A stretch of 6,563 nt of DNA from JBLHGN01 sp047616325 (GCA_047616325.1 JBLHGN010000206.1:1-6563); one strand, 5' to 3'. Counted from the stretch's first letter, positions 1 through 6,323 are shown. Notes: a model not told the origin generated them from the sequence alone. Made by a program: numbers and translations.

Positions 1-200
1 TGGCTCTCGTCAAGGTAGATTTTTTGTTCGAATAGTGTCTAGAACCGTTTCCTATATAGAGCTTATACCCAAAGATCTTTGTATGGGAAATGCGTTTAAA
101 AACCATTCTAGCGTGCGGTTTTGCCTACCGCTCAGCGCCCCTCGTCTTGCTTTGCCCCCTTTTAGTTGATAGTTCGAGTCTCGATATTACGCTTGGGTGC

Positions 201-235
201 ATGTAAATTTGATGTAAATTAACGAATGATATATT
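201..235 (+). promoter_or_regulatory. possible promoter with 11-bp-spaced direct repeat
   Basis: The 9-mer ATGTAAATT occurs at 201-209 and again at 212-220. The start-to-start spacing of 11 bp puts both copies on the same face of the helix. This is the usual geometry of OmpR/PhoB-type response-regulator boxes, although the sequence is not a PhoB consensus. A TATATT hexamer (230-235) is a reasonable -10 and TTTGAT (208-213) a weak -35 with a 16-base spacer. If real, transcription would start near 242 and leave a leader of about 170 bases before the ATG at 412. The repeat is visible; the promoter and regulator roles are inference. Confidence 0.3.
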
Positions 236-400
236 AATGTTTTATTGATCTTAGCTTCGTTTCTGATTTTCATTTGCCTAACGGTATTTGAGCAAGTAAT
301 CATAGATGTAGGTATCAGCTTTATTTGTACCAGCGCCAATACAGCAAAGTGTTGCTAAGCTTGCATAACTAAAGGCAATAACAATCAAGATTTAACTATC

Positions 401-405
401 GGGAG
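401..405 (+). promoter_or_regulatory. Shine-Dalgarno site for the lipoprotein start at 412
   Basis: GGGAG lies six bases upstream of the ATG at 412. It fixes that ATG as the start, in agreement with the lipoprotein signal peptide that begins at this methionine. Confidence 0.75.
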
Positions 406-411
406 AATCAA

Positions 412-921
412 ATGAAAACATTGCGTTTGAGTTTGTTGACTTCAGTACTATATTTAGGGCTTATTTCTTGTGGCGGTTCCGGCGGATGCACCCCCGCTGC
501 ATCCAATACACCTACTCCCATGCGCGCACCTACACCAACGGTTGCACCAATGCCCACAGTTACACCTACGCCAACGCCCGACCCCAGCGAAGCGGAATTT
601 GTTTTACTGCCGGCAGAAGACTACCAAGACTTTTTTGATAACGATGACGGCAACACCGGTGGTCAATACCGCACCGACAATGTCAATATTGAAGTCACAG
701 CGGATGTTGATGGCGGTTTTAACGTAGGGTGGACCAGCGTCGGTGAGTGGCTTGAATACGATGCGGAGCTTGGCGCTGGGTTATACCGCCTCGATGCTCG
801 CGTCGCATCAGAAGCGAGCAGTGGTGCATTTGAACTTGTTATAGACGGCGAAAGTGTTGGTGAGCTCAGCGTAGGCGCAACGGGCGGCTGGCAGACATTT
901 CAAACGCTATCCGGCAAGTAA
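412..921 (+). CDS. fragment 1: lipoprotein signal, Thr/Pro linker and most of a CBM6 domain
   Basis: As it stands this frame makes a 169-residue product. Residues 1-20 form a lipoprotein signal peptide: Lys2 and Arg5, a hydrophobic core, and the lipobox LISC with Cys20 as lipidation site, followed by a Gly-rich stretch. Residues about 31-58 are a Thr/Pro-rich linker typical of secreted polysaccharide-active enzymes. From about residue 62 it is CBM6-like: PAEDYQDFF, NTGGQYRTDNVNIE, FNVGWTSVGEWLEYD, LDARVAS and TGGWQTF are recognisable family blocks. CBM6 modules are calcium-binding beta-sandwiches that bind xylan, beta-glucans or agar oligosaccharides; the ligand cannot be read here. The frame stops at 919-921, before the last CBM6 strands. 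Those continue at once in another frame (VSVETGIYTIRLNITG... NWFSF), so the domain is cut rather than naturally short. Confidence 0.75.
   Translation: MKTLRLSLLTSVLYLGLISCGGSGGCTPAASNTPTPMRAPTPTVAPMPTVTPTPTPDPSEAEFVLLPAEDYQDFFDNDDGNTGGQYRTDNVNIEVTADVDGGFNVGWTSVGEWLEYDAELGAGLYRLDARVASEASSGAFELVIDGESVGELSVGATGGWQTFQTLSGK
916..921 (+). other. frameshift site 1 (loss of one base) inside CBM6
   Basis: Upstream codons run GGC AAG TAA and stop. Read one base earlier from 918, the sequence gives GTA AGT GTC GAA ACT, which completes the CBM6 C-terminus. A missing base in the GGCAAGTAAG stretch (for example an original AAG GTA) explains both sides. The lesion is a net -1. Confidence 0.75.
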
Positions 922-1007
922 GTGTCGAAACTGGTATTTATACAATACGCCTAAACATTACAGGCAGTGACGTTAATATCAACTGGTTCAGCTTTATTCT
1001 CATTAGC

Positions 1008-1028
1008 GACGCCGACGCCGACGCCGAC
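1008..1028 (+). repeat. GACGCC hexamer repeat encoding Asp-Ala
   Basis: Three perfect GACGCC units plus GAC encode an Asp-Ala run leading into the TT3 motif DGDGVVDEVDQC. The unit is a multiple of three, so changes in copy number here would only lengthen or shorten the acidic linker. Confidence 0.7.
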
Positions 1029-1049
1029 GGTGATGGTGTTGTAGATGAA

Positions 1050-1955
1050 GTGGATCAGTGCGACGACACGCCCGAAGGCGCGATTGTCGACTCCCTCGGC
1101 TGCCCAATTGCCGAAAGCTTTAACGAAGTAAGTTTTGCCAATGAGCGTCTTGTTGGCGGCAATGATTCTTCTCAGCCTGGTTTTACCCTGTATGTGTTTG
1201 ACAATGATTTAGACTTGCCGGGCTCTAGTGTGTGCAATGATGGTTGCGCAGTAAATTGGCCGCCAGTGTTGGTGGACGATAGCGTGGCATCAGGCGTTAG
1301 CGGTTTGAACACCATTACCCGCGAAGACGGTAGCCTGCACGCGGCTCACAATGGCCGTCCTCTGTATTTCTATGTTAGCGATACCGCTACAGGCGATACT
1401 GAAGGAAAGGGCTCTGGTGATGTTTGGTGGACAGTGCCCTTCGGTGTGTTGGGCGATATCACCAAGCTGCACGACGAAACTACTGATCTCGAGCCCGACA
1501 CGCAGTTTGAAACGGCCGATGCATTAGTCACGCGCTTTTCCGACCGTCCCCGTACGCGCCATGCAAGGGAAGACGCGTTTCAATTTTACGATCACTTCAT
1601 CAAATTATATTTTGAAGACCGCTCTAGCAATATTGAAATCATCGACTATGTAACCAAGGGCGGTAATTCTATTGTTATGAACGTGCGCACCATAGTCCCT
1701 TTAAGTGACACAGAAGCTGAGAACCTCTGGTGGTATGAAGGTATTACTACCGTAGCACAATATGCTAGCAACGGCATTATGACCAATATGGGGTTCGACG
1801 GAACGTATTACAATTATCAAAAAACTAGTACTGAAAAAACCCGTTTAGTGCGTGAAATTCGTCTGGGTGATCGTATCGAATTTGAGGTCAGTCAGTTTAG
1901 TGCCCCAGGTATTCCTCGCGGCCAAGACAGCTATTACGACACTACCTTCTTGTAG
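1050..1955 (+). CDS. fragment 2: end of TT3, COG4315 'secreted repeat' domain and N-terminal part of the DHOR module
   Basis: Open from 918 onward in this frame. The first ATG is at 1050, but it lies inside the TT3 motif, so it is not a natural gene start and the piece would lack a signal peptide. The TT3 part is DGDGVVDEVDQC plus TPEGAIVDSLGCP, the classic calcium-binding pattern. Nucleotides ~1120-1450 match the COG4315/Lipoprotein_15 type, with the blocks LYVFDND, SSVCNDGCAVNWPPV, AHNGRPLYFYVSD, GDTEGKG and WWTVPFG. Two cysteines flank the CNDGC segment. From ~1490 the region with RTRHAREDAF, FEDRSSNIEIIDYVTKGG, IRLGDRIEFEVSQF and YYDTTFL resembles the N-terminal part of large DHOR proteins. 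It ends at TAG 1953-1955. The same frame continues immediately with IVGEGIVPWYAEADGDF, so the stop is an internal nonsense change. Confidence 0.65.
   Translation: MDQCDDTPEGAIVDSLGCPIAESFNEVSFANERLVGGNDSSQPGFTLYVFDNDLDLPGSSVCNDGCAVNWPPVLVDDSVASGVSGLNTITREDGSLHAAHNGRPLYFYVSDTATGDTEGKGSGDVWWTVPFGVLGDITKLHDETTDLEPDTQFETADALVTRFSDRPRTRHAREDAFQFYDHFIKLYFEDRSSNIEIIDYVTKGGNSIVMNVRTIVPLSDTEAENLWWYEGITTVAQYASNGIMTNMGFDGTYYNYQKTSTEKTRLVREIRLGDRIEFEVSQFSAPGIPRGQDSYYDTTFL
1953..1955 (+). other. internal TAG nonsense codon in the DHOR module
   Basis: Homology runs on in the same frame on both sides (YYDTTFL, stop, IVGEGIVPWY). One base change from TAT or TAC (Tyr) gives TAG. Tyr at this place is what I recall for the family but have not checked. 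Confidence 0.75.
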
Positions 1956-2066
1956 ATCGTGGGTGAAGGTATAGTGCCTTGGTACGCCGAAGCTGATGGG
2001 GATTTTCGTGAAGATAGCAAAAAAATTCCCGAGGAATATTGGTTGGGTGGTAATACCAGTCTGCAT

Positions 2067-2114
2067 TACCAATGTACCAATGTACCAATGTACCAATGTA
2101 CCAATGTACCGATG
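2067..2114 (+). repeat. 8-bp tandem repeat TACCAATG, 5 perfect copies plus one variant, inside the coding region
   Basis: Copies lie at 2067-2074, 2075-2082, 2083-2090, 2091-2098 and 2099-2106; a sixth copy (2107-2114) reads TACCGATG. The unit length is not a multiple of three, so each gain or loss shifts the frame. Upstream codons start at positions divisible by three, while the downstream cytochrome frame starts at positions leaving remainder two. Losing one copy (8 bases), losing four, or gaining two joins the frames. The joined frame with two copies reads LHYQCTDEPND; with five copies it carries one extra octapeptide-long insert. The array with six copies is therefore out of frame. Slipped-strand expansion is the natural mechanism. 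Confidence 0.9.
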
Positions 2115-3382
2115 AGCCCAACGACCAATTTCTGCAAATGGCCACCAACCTTGGTTACGATAACGGACAAACCTTTTTGTTAGGGCGCCGCGTGCACCAC
2201 TCGTCTTTTGTTGACGGCGCCCACGACGAAGACCCTGAAAATGGCGTATTTGATACAAATGCTGGCCTGTCGGGCACGTACTACATCAACGAGCGCTGCA
2301 CCGATTGCCATCAGCGTAACGGTGGCGCCAAAGTGGCGGAAAATGACGAATTGCTAGACCGTTGGGTATTTAAAGTGGGTGATGTCAACGGCACCCCAGA
2401 CCCTAATATTGGTCGGGTGTTGCAGCCCAAAGGTAGCGCTGCAGAGGGAGATGTGTCGATCGCCAGCTGGACAGAGACCGATGGCCTGCGCAGCCCCAAC
2501 TACCAGCGCAGCGCAGGAGCGCCCGCTACCTTCTCTGCCCGAATCGCACCGCGTTTAGTGGGGCTGGGCTTACTTGAGGCCATACCGGAAAGTGCAATTT
2601 TAGCCTTGGCCGATCCTGAAGATGGCAATGGCGATGGCATATCGGGCCGCGCCAACAATGCAATCGATCCAGAAAATGACGCCTTGACCCGTTTGGGGCG
2701 CTTCGGCTGGAAAGCGGGTGCCTCAAGTGTAAGGCATCAGGTGGCGGCGGCTTTAAATACCGATATCGGCGTGCGCACATCTGTGCTGCCCAACCCCGAT
2801 TGTGGCTCGGCGCAAACTAACTGCGGTACCAATAGCCCTCTTATGCCAGACGAAAATTTGGACCGCTTAGTGCTGTACATTTCAACTCTTGGTGTTCGTC
2901 CGCAACGTGTATGGAAATCTGGTGTAGAAGACCTGGAAGTTCTGCAGGGCAGAGAACTGTTTAGAAATATTGGCTGTACCGGTTGCCGCACAGAAACCTT
3001 CCAAACTAGCGAGTTCCACCCGCTGGCCGAGGTGCGCAATCAGACCATTCATCCCTACACCGACATGTTGTTACACGATATGGGTGAAGGCCTTGCCGAT
3101 AATCTTGGCGAAGGTTTGGCCAGCGGTAGCGAGTGGCGCACCACGCCCTTGTGGGGACTTGGCTTAGCGGCGTGTGTGACTGGGAGTGTGGTTAACCCAT
3201 CGGGCGCGGAAGGTGACGAAGTGTGTACGCCTCACCACGCCTATCTGCACGACGGTCGCGCGCGCTCTATAGAAGAGGCCATCCTTTGGCACGGTGGTGA
3301 GAGCCAGGCGTCTACCGATGCATACAAGGCCTTGTCTGATTCAGAGCAGCAATTAGTGTTGCGCTTCCTCGAATCTTTGTAA
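2072..3382 (+). CDS. fragment 3: C-terminal di-heme oxidoreductase (DHOR/DUF1111) domain
   Basis: The catalytic half of the di-heme protein; the ATG at 2072 lies within the tandem repeat and is not a native start. True homology begins at DEPNDQFLQMATNLGYDNGQ (nt ~2111). The first c-type heme motif is CTDCH (nt 2297-2311), followed by QRNGG. Later blocks are ISGRANN, RFGWKAGA, HQVAAALNTDIGV, LVLYISTLGV, GRELFRNIGCTGC, HPYTDMLLHDMGEGLAD, WRTTPLWGLGL and HAYLHDGRARSIEEAILWHGGE, all characteristic of DUF1111, a family related to di-heme cytochrome c peroxidases and MauG. The second heme motif is CTGCR instead of CxxCH. A piece translated from 2072 would have no export signal and so could not receive heme c in the periplasm. 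The stop is TAA at 3380-3382, with the terminator directly after. Confidence 0.8.
   Translation: MYQCTNVPMYQCTDEPNDQFLQMATNLGYDNGQTFLLGRRVHHSSFVDGAHDEDPENGVFDTNAGLSGTYYINERCTDCHQRNGGAKVAENDELLDRWVFKVGDVNGTPDPNIGRVLQPKGSAAEGDVSIASWTETDGLRSPNYQRSAGAPATFSARIAPRLVGLGLLEAIPESAILALADPEDGNGDGISGRANNAIDPENDALTRLGRFGWKAGASSVRHQVAAALNTDIGVRTSVLPNPDCGSAQTNCGTNSPLMPDENLDRLVLYISTLGVRPQRVWKSGVEDLEVLQGRELFRNIGCTGCRTETFQTSEFHPLAEVRNQTIHPYTDMLLHDMGEGLADNLGEGLASGSEWRTTPLWGLGLAACVTGSVVNPSGAEGDEVCTPHHAYLHDGRARSIEEAILWHGGESQASTDAYKALSDSEQQLVLRFLESL
2975..2989 (+). other. altered second heme c motif, CTGCR
   Basis: TGT ACC GGT TGC CGC encodes Cys-Thr-Gly-Cys-Arg. In the family this site is CxxCH, where His is the proximal heme ligand. 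CAC to CGC is a single transition. The surrounding residues (LFRNIG before, TETF after) fit the normal context of this site. Confidence 0.8.
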
Positions 3383-3411
3383 GTTTGCAGTGACTTTCTA
3401 ACTTTAGCCTG

Positions 3412-3440
3412 AAGCCCGGACACTGTTCGGGGCTTTTTTT
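3412..3440 (+). terminator. rho-independent terminator after the di-heme gene
   Basis: AAGCCC (3412-3417) pairs with GGGCTT (3430-3435). Inside, GGA (3418-3420) pairs with TTC (3426-3428) across one bulged G, with loop CACTG. Seven T residues follow the GC stem (3434-3440). It lies 30 bases past the TAA at 3380-3382 and separates this transcription unit from yehS. Confidence 0.8.
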
Positions 3441-3487
3441 GGCCTTGCTCGATAGGCCGAGAACTTACACGGCGATATATAGATGGT

Positions 3488-3970
3488 ATGACTAACAACG
3501 ACATTATTCGGCGATTGCGCTACATCTTTGACTATAGCGATCCGGCGATGATGCACATTTTTGCGCTCGCGGATTACCCAAGGTCTCACGAGCAAATTAG
3601 AGCTTGGATGGTCAGAGAGGGCGAAGTCGATTTTGTTGTCTACGAAGAGATGCAGTTAGCCAGTTTTCTCAATGGTCTAATCATTAAAAATCGAGGAATG
3701 AAAGTCGATCGTGCATCACTGGCTGAAAAGAAGCTCACCAATAATATGGTCTTGATGAAGCTCAAAATCGCCATGGACATAAGAACCGACGAATTCCTTG
3801 ATGTAATGAAATTAGCGGGCTCGCACGTTAGCAAACATGAGGTTAGCGCACTATTTCGCAAGCCCAGTTACAAGCACTATCGCGTACGTTTGGATCAATT
3901 CTTGCGAAATTTTTTTGCACGGCCTTTGCCTAAAATACCGCGAGGAGGTGGCGTAGTGCATACCGTCTAA
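3488..3970 (+). CDS. yehS: YehS-like DUF1456 family protein
   Basis: The 160-residue product matches the DUF1456/YehS family, close to the about 156 residues of E. coli YehS. It has the family's internal duplication. The first half begins NNDIIRRLRYIFDY (residues 3-16) and contains SFLNGLIIKNRG (59-70); the second begins TNNMVLMKLKIAMDI (84-98) and ends with DQFLRNFF (136-143). It is rich in charged residues with no signal peptide or membrane segment, so it should be cytoplasmic. Its molecular role is not established in any organism that I know of. No strong Shine-Dalgarno precedes the ATG at 3488, but the start agrees with the family N-terminus. The terminator upstream and its unrelated function suggest its own transcript. 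It looks intact, which argues against a generally error-ridden sequence in this window. Confidence 0.9.
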   Translation: MTNNDIIRRLRYIFDYSDPAMMHIFALADYPRSHEQIRAWMVREGEVDFVVYEEMQLASFLNGLIIKNRGMKVDRASLAEKKLTNNMVLMKLKIAMDIRTDEFLDVMKLAGSHVSKHEVSALFRKPSYKHYRVRLDQFLRNFFARPLPKIPRGGGVVHTV

Positions 3971-4203
3971 TATCGGTGGTAGTTAGGCTCCACATGCTTT
4001 GTGCCGCCATAGATGTTCGCTTGCTACGTAAAGCTGCGCAAACGTGAGCCACTTAACACCTATGGCTCTGCATCAAAGTATTTCCCCTCGCATGCGCTAC
4101 CTATAGGTAAAATCCCGCCGCATACATCCCACTTCTCTTCGACGAATGTGGCTTCCGCGACTATATTTATATCTATAGCCCTTATGCTGCCCACTGTCTG
4201 ATT
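3971..4203. other. intergenic region between yehS and the binding-protein gene
   Basis: 233 bases without a convincing gene. A TATATT hexamer at 4162-4167, with a weak TTCGAC 18 bases upstream (4138-4143), could be the promoter for the gene at 4204. An inverted repeat GAGCCA/TGGCTC (4046-4051 and 4063-4068) has an 11-base loop and no T run, so it is not a terminator. A 62-codon frame (4013-4201) exists here but has no recognisable features. Confidence 0.4.
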
Positions 4204-6162
4204 ATGTTACATACCGCAACTTCACACTTTCAATTTCGTATATCAAGCGCCGTAAAGCGAGCCTGCTATATCTCGATGGTGATGGCAGGGCTTGGGTGTA
4301 TGGTTACATGGAGCCAGGTTGCTCAAACTCCCGGGCCAATCCACGTTGCCTTTATCGCTCCGCCAGACGAAGATGGGTTTTGGAAGGACACGCAAGTATT
4401 TTTACAGGAGGTGGCCTTAGACCTAAATGTAGAGATAACGTTTTACCCCGCAATGGATCATCTAGAAGCCCTGCAGCGCTTGAGAGATGCTGCCGCCGAT
4501 TCGCCGAAACCCAATTATGCGATCTTTTCCCAATATTTTCATATGGGGGAGCGCATGCTGGGCTTGGCGCAAAAGGAAAATATTCGCATACTTATTTTTA
4601 ATAGTACCTTTAACAAAGTTCATAAAGAGTTGGTGGGTCGCCCACGTGAAAAATACCCCAATTGGTTAGGGCATATATTTCCAGACGATAAAGCCAGTGG
4701 TACCCAGTTAGCCAATATGCTGGCGGATGAAAAGAAGCGTATTAGCCCCGCCTCATCACCAAATAAGCCAATGTCTATTCTTGGTGTCAGCGGCACAAGC
4801 CGAACCAGCCCCGGTGTTCTGAGAAAGAAAGGTTTGTTGGAGGCAATTGAGGGACGCAACGACCTAGAATTAAAGCGGGCCATTTACACAGAGTGGGGTG
4901 AAGACGACGCACAAAGAGCGATGGCAAGCTTGTTGGAATACTATAGCAATATTGACATTATATGGGCCGCCAGTGAACGTCTCGCCCATGGTGCCAGTCG
5001 TGCCGTAGAAGAGAAAGGCTTTGTATTAGGTCTCGATACTTTAATAGGTGCAATTGGCTGGTCTGGTGAAGCCTTAAACGACATTAAAGATGGACGCATA
5101 AATGTAGCCTTGGGTGGGCACCTGCTCGAAGCGGGGTGGGCACTTATTTTATTGCACGACTACCATTACGGCATCGATTTTAAAGACGATATCGGTACGG
5201 TAATTAATCTTCCCATGCTTGCGCTCACCAAAGATAATTTCGGAAAATACGAACAATTAATATCTCAGCGCAAATGGGGGGCTATTGATTTTCGCGTTTA
5301 TTCCAAAATATACAACACCGGCCTAAAAAAATATGACTTTTCTGTAGATAAGCTTCTTGAGCTATTTGTTAATGCCAAAAGCAAACCAGTTAATACTAAT
5401 GTGCTTCATTTAGGTAAAGCTGTCGATAAGGATCAAGACGACGTCATAGATGTTAATGACCAATGCCCCAGCACCGCAGCCCATGCCCGTGTCGATTTTG
5501 ATGGCTGTGAAATTCTTCCGCAGAAAGAACCCTATATAATTTTTAGTTCAAACATAATACGCGCTGATGTTGATGCTGCTTCAAATAAATTTTTTGTGTG
5601 GGAAAATTCCATGTCAGAGCGTAAGGCTCAAAATGGTGGCGACGGGCAGGTGTTAAGTTTACGCATTAATGGGCAAGGATGGTTTGGTGCTGGTATTAAA
5701 ACCCGCTTTCCAACAGATTTAAGTAACTTTACTGGGGCCAAGTCAAGGCTAAATTTTAAGATTAAAGTGCCAGACAGTATCTCATATCGGGTAGGTTTGA
5801 TTGATGGCTTGCAGGGAAGTGTTTGGGTCGATTTTCCTGCTGGAGAGAAAAGGTTTTCGCAAAAAACTTCAGATGACTGGCAAAAAATTGAGATCCCTAT
5901 GTCGCAGTTGTTATCTGGACCGATAGAATTGAGGTCTATATATTACGTGTTTGCTATAGCCAGTATGGTTGATCAACCCCATTTTTCCAGGCGACCCTTT
6001 GATATAGAGATTGACGACATTTTTTTGGTTGGCGAAGAAATAATCGATAGCGACAAAGATGGAATAAACGAAGCTAATGATGTCTGCCCTGGCAGTCTTG
6101 GCGAAGTGGACGGAGGCGGGTGCACAGTAGAACAGCGTCTAGGGTCAAAAACGAACAAGTAA
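4204..6162 (+). CDS. exported type-1 periplasmic binding protein fused to TT3 - beta-sandwich - TT3
   Basis: 652 residues. The N-terminus has a Sec-type signal: basic residues VKR at 17-19, a hydrophobic core to about 37, and probable cleavage after SQVA near residue 41. Residues ~46-385 form a sugar-binding type-1 periplasmic fold (Peripla_BP_4/RbsB-LuxP class): first strand IHVAFIAPPDEDGFWKDTQ, then PNWLGHIFPDDKASGTQLA, ILGVSGTSRTSPGVLRKKG, IDIIWAASERLAHGASRAVE and INVALGGHLLEAGWALILL. Such folds bind sugars, or autoinducers in LuxP, and deliver them to an importer or sensor. Unusually, the protein continues with a TT3 repeat (~409-438; DKDQDDVIDVNDQC), a probable beta-sandwich carbohydrate-binding module (~445-612; Trp/Phe-rich, ending FDIEIDDIFLVGEE), and a second TT3 repeat (615-641; DSDKDGINEANDVC). 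Ordinary binding proteins stop at about 300-350 residues. No Shine-Dalgarno is evident before the ATG at 4204; starting at Met25 (4276) would remove the basic n-region. With no transporter nearby, a sensory role is plausible but unproven. Confidence 0.8.
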   Translation: MLHTATSHFQFRISSAVKRACYISMVMAGLGCMVTWSQVAQTPGPIHVAFIAPPDEDGFWKDTQVFLQEVALDLNVEITFYPAMDHLEALQRLRDAAADSPKPNYAIFSQYFHMGERMLGLAQKENIRILIFNSTFNKVHKELVGRPREKYPNWLGHIFPDDKASGTQLANMLADEKKRISPASSPNKPMSILGVSGTSRTSPGVLRKKGLLEAIEGRNDLELKRAIYTEWGEDDAQRAMASLLEYYSNIDIIWAASERLAHGASRAVEEKGFVLGLDTLIGAIGWSGEALNDIKDGRINVALGGHLLEAGWALILLHDYHYGIDFKDDIGTVINLPMLALTKDNFGKYEQLISQRKWGAIDFRVYSKIYNTGLKKYDFSVDKLLELFVNAKSKPVNTNVLHLGKAVDKDQDDVIDVNDQCPSTAAHARVDFDGCEILPQKEPYIIFSSNIIRADVDAASNKFFVWENSMSERKAQNGGDGQVLSLRINGQGWFGAGIKTRFPTDLSNFTGAKSRLNFKIKVPDSISYRVGLIDGLQGSVWVDFPAGEKRFSQKTSDDWQKIEIPMSQLLSGPIELRSIYYVFAIASMVDQPHFSRRPFDIEIDDIFLVGEEIIDSDKDGINEANDVCPGSLGEVDGGGCTVEQRLGSKTNK

Positions 6163-6233
6163 AAATGGAAAAGTGAACAAGGCAGATATAGTATCTTAGG
6201 GGTACTCACTCCAATTCTAAATTAAAGCATGTC

Positions 6234-6311
6234 ATGAAAACGAATTATAAAATAATTAAGCGCAGCCTCATTCCCATTTTATCGATTGCGGTGTACTTGT
6301 GTCGGGGATAG
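6234..6311 (+). pseudogene. truncated N-terminus of an exported or membrane protein
   Basis: The 25-codon frame reads MKTNYKIIKRSLIPILSIAV and then stops at TAG 6309-6311. The layout is a positively charged start (four Lys and one Arg in the first ten residues) followed by a hydrophobic stretch, as in a signal peptide or signal anchor. Shifting by one base near 6292 keeps the hydrophobic core going (VLVSGIESSFLAQ) for another 20 or more codons before the next stop. A frameshift in a larger gene is therefore possible. Its place directly after a binding protein would suit a membrane sensor partner, but no sensor domain is visible. It may also be chance. Confidence 0.3.
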
Positions 6312-6323
6312 AATCTTCATTCT

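Larger units (their letters stand above)
1..411. other. gene-free 5' region upstream of the CBM6/di-heme gene
   Basis: I see no convincing coding frame on either strand; stops are frequent in all frames. The region becomes AT-rich after about position 180, as expected of a promoter region. It holds a direct repeat of ATGTAAATT (201-209 and 212-220), a possible -10 hexamer at 230-235, and a clear Shine-Dalgarno sequence just before the ATG at 412. No tRNA, IS end or CRISPR-like structure was recognised. The 3' end of a gene lying to the left could extend into the first bases, but nothing in the sequence shows it. Confidence 0.6.
412..3382 (+). pseudogene. disrupted lipoprotein: CBM6 - TT3 - COG4315 domain - di-heme oxidoreductase (DHOR/DUF1111)
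   Basis: Three consecutive reading frames join into one protein of about 990 residues. Domain order: lipoprotein signal peptide; Thr/Pro linker; CBM6 (nt ~595-1000); Asp-rich TT3 repeat (nt ~1008-1105); COG4315 'secreted repeat' domain (nt ~1120-1450); and a long di-heme cytochrome module of the DHOR/DUF1111 family (nt ~1455-3379). Homology continues without loss across each break, so one ancestral gene is the simplest reading. The breaks are a 1-base loss at about 916-919, a TAG at 1953-1955 where I recall relatives having an aromatic residue between FL and VGxGIVPW, and a frame change at the 8-bp repeat 2067-2114. The second heme motif is also altered (CTGCR, nt 2975-2989). The intact form would be a surface redox protein bound to polysaccharide, conceptually like the CBM-cytochrome fusions of cellulolytic bacteria. 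Recent pseudogenization is most likely. Sequencing error could explain the frameshifts but less easily the two substitutions. Confidence 0.8.

Noticed and set aside
2072..2110. ATG at 2072 as a genuine start of a 436-residue cytochrome
   Set aside because: It lies inside the tandem repeat, has no Shine-Dalgarno site or signal peptide, and would leave a c-type cytochrome domain in the cytoplasm.
2067..2114. CRISPR-like array
   Set aside because: Units are 8 bp and directly adjacent with no spacers; this is a simple tandem repeat within a coding region.
1959..2183. 74-codon + strand frame as a separate small gene
   Set aside because: It is the continuation of the di-heme protein after the TAG (GEGIVPWYAEADGDF), running out of frame in the repeat; the ATG is an accident of the shift.
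1845..2258. Minus-strand frames (137 and 68 codons) rich in HWYIGTL repeats
   Set aside because: They are the antisense reading of the TACCAATG repeat and the di-heme gene; the apparent peptide repeat is a by-product of the 8-bp unit.
2526..3039. Minus-strand frames opposite the di-heme domain
   Set aside because: Shadows of a strongly conserved + strand coding region; Arg/Pro/Ser-rich with no family features.
3441..3458. GGCC...GGCC pair after the terminator as a second hairpin
   Set aside because: The stem is only four bases and no T run follows; the 3412-3440 hairpin already explains termination.
4046..4068. Inverted repeat GAGCCA/TGGCTC as a terminator for yehS
   Set aside because: It has an 11-base loop and no T run after it, so it is probably a chance pairing.
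4013..4201. 62-codon + strand frame upstream of the binding-protein gene
   Set aside because: No Shine-Dalgarno site, no recognisable motif, and composition that looks like translated intergenic DNA.
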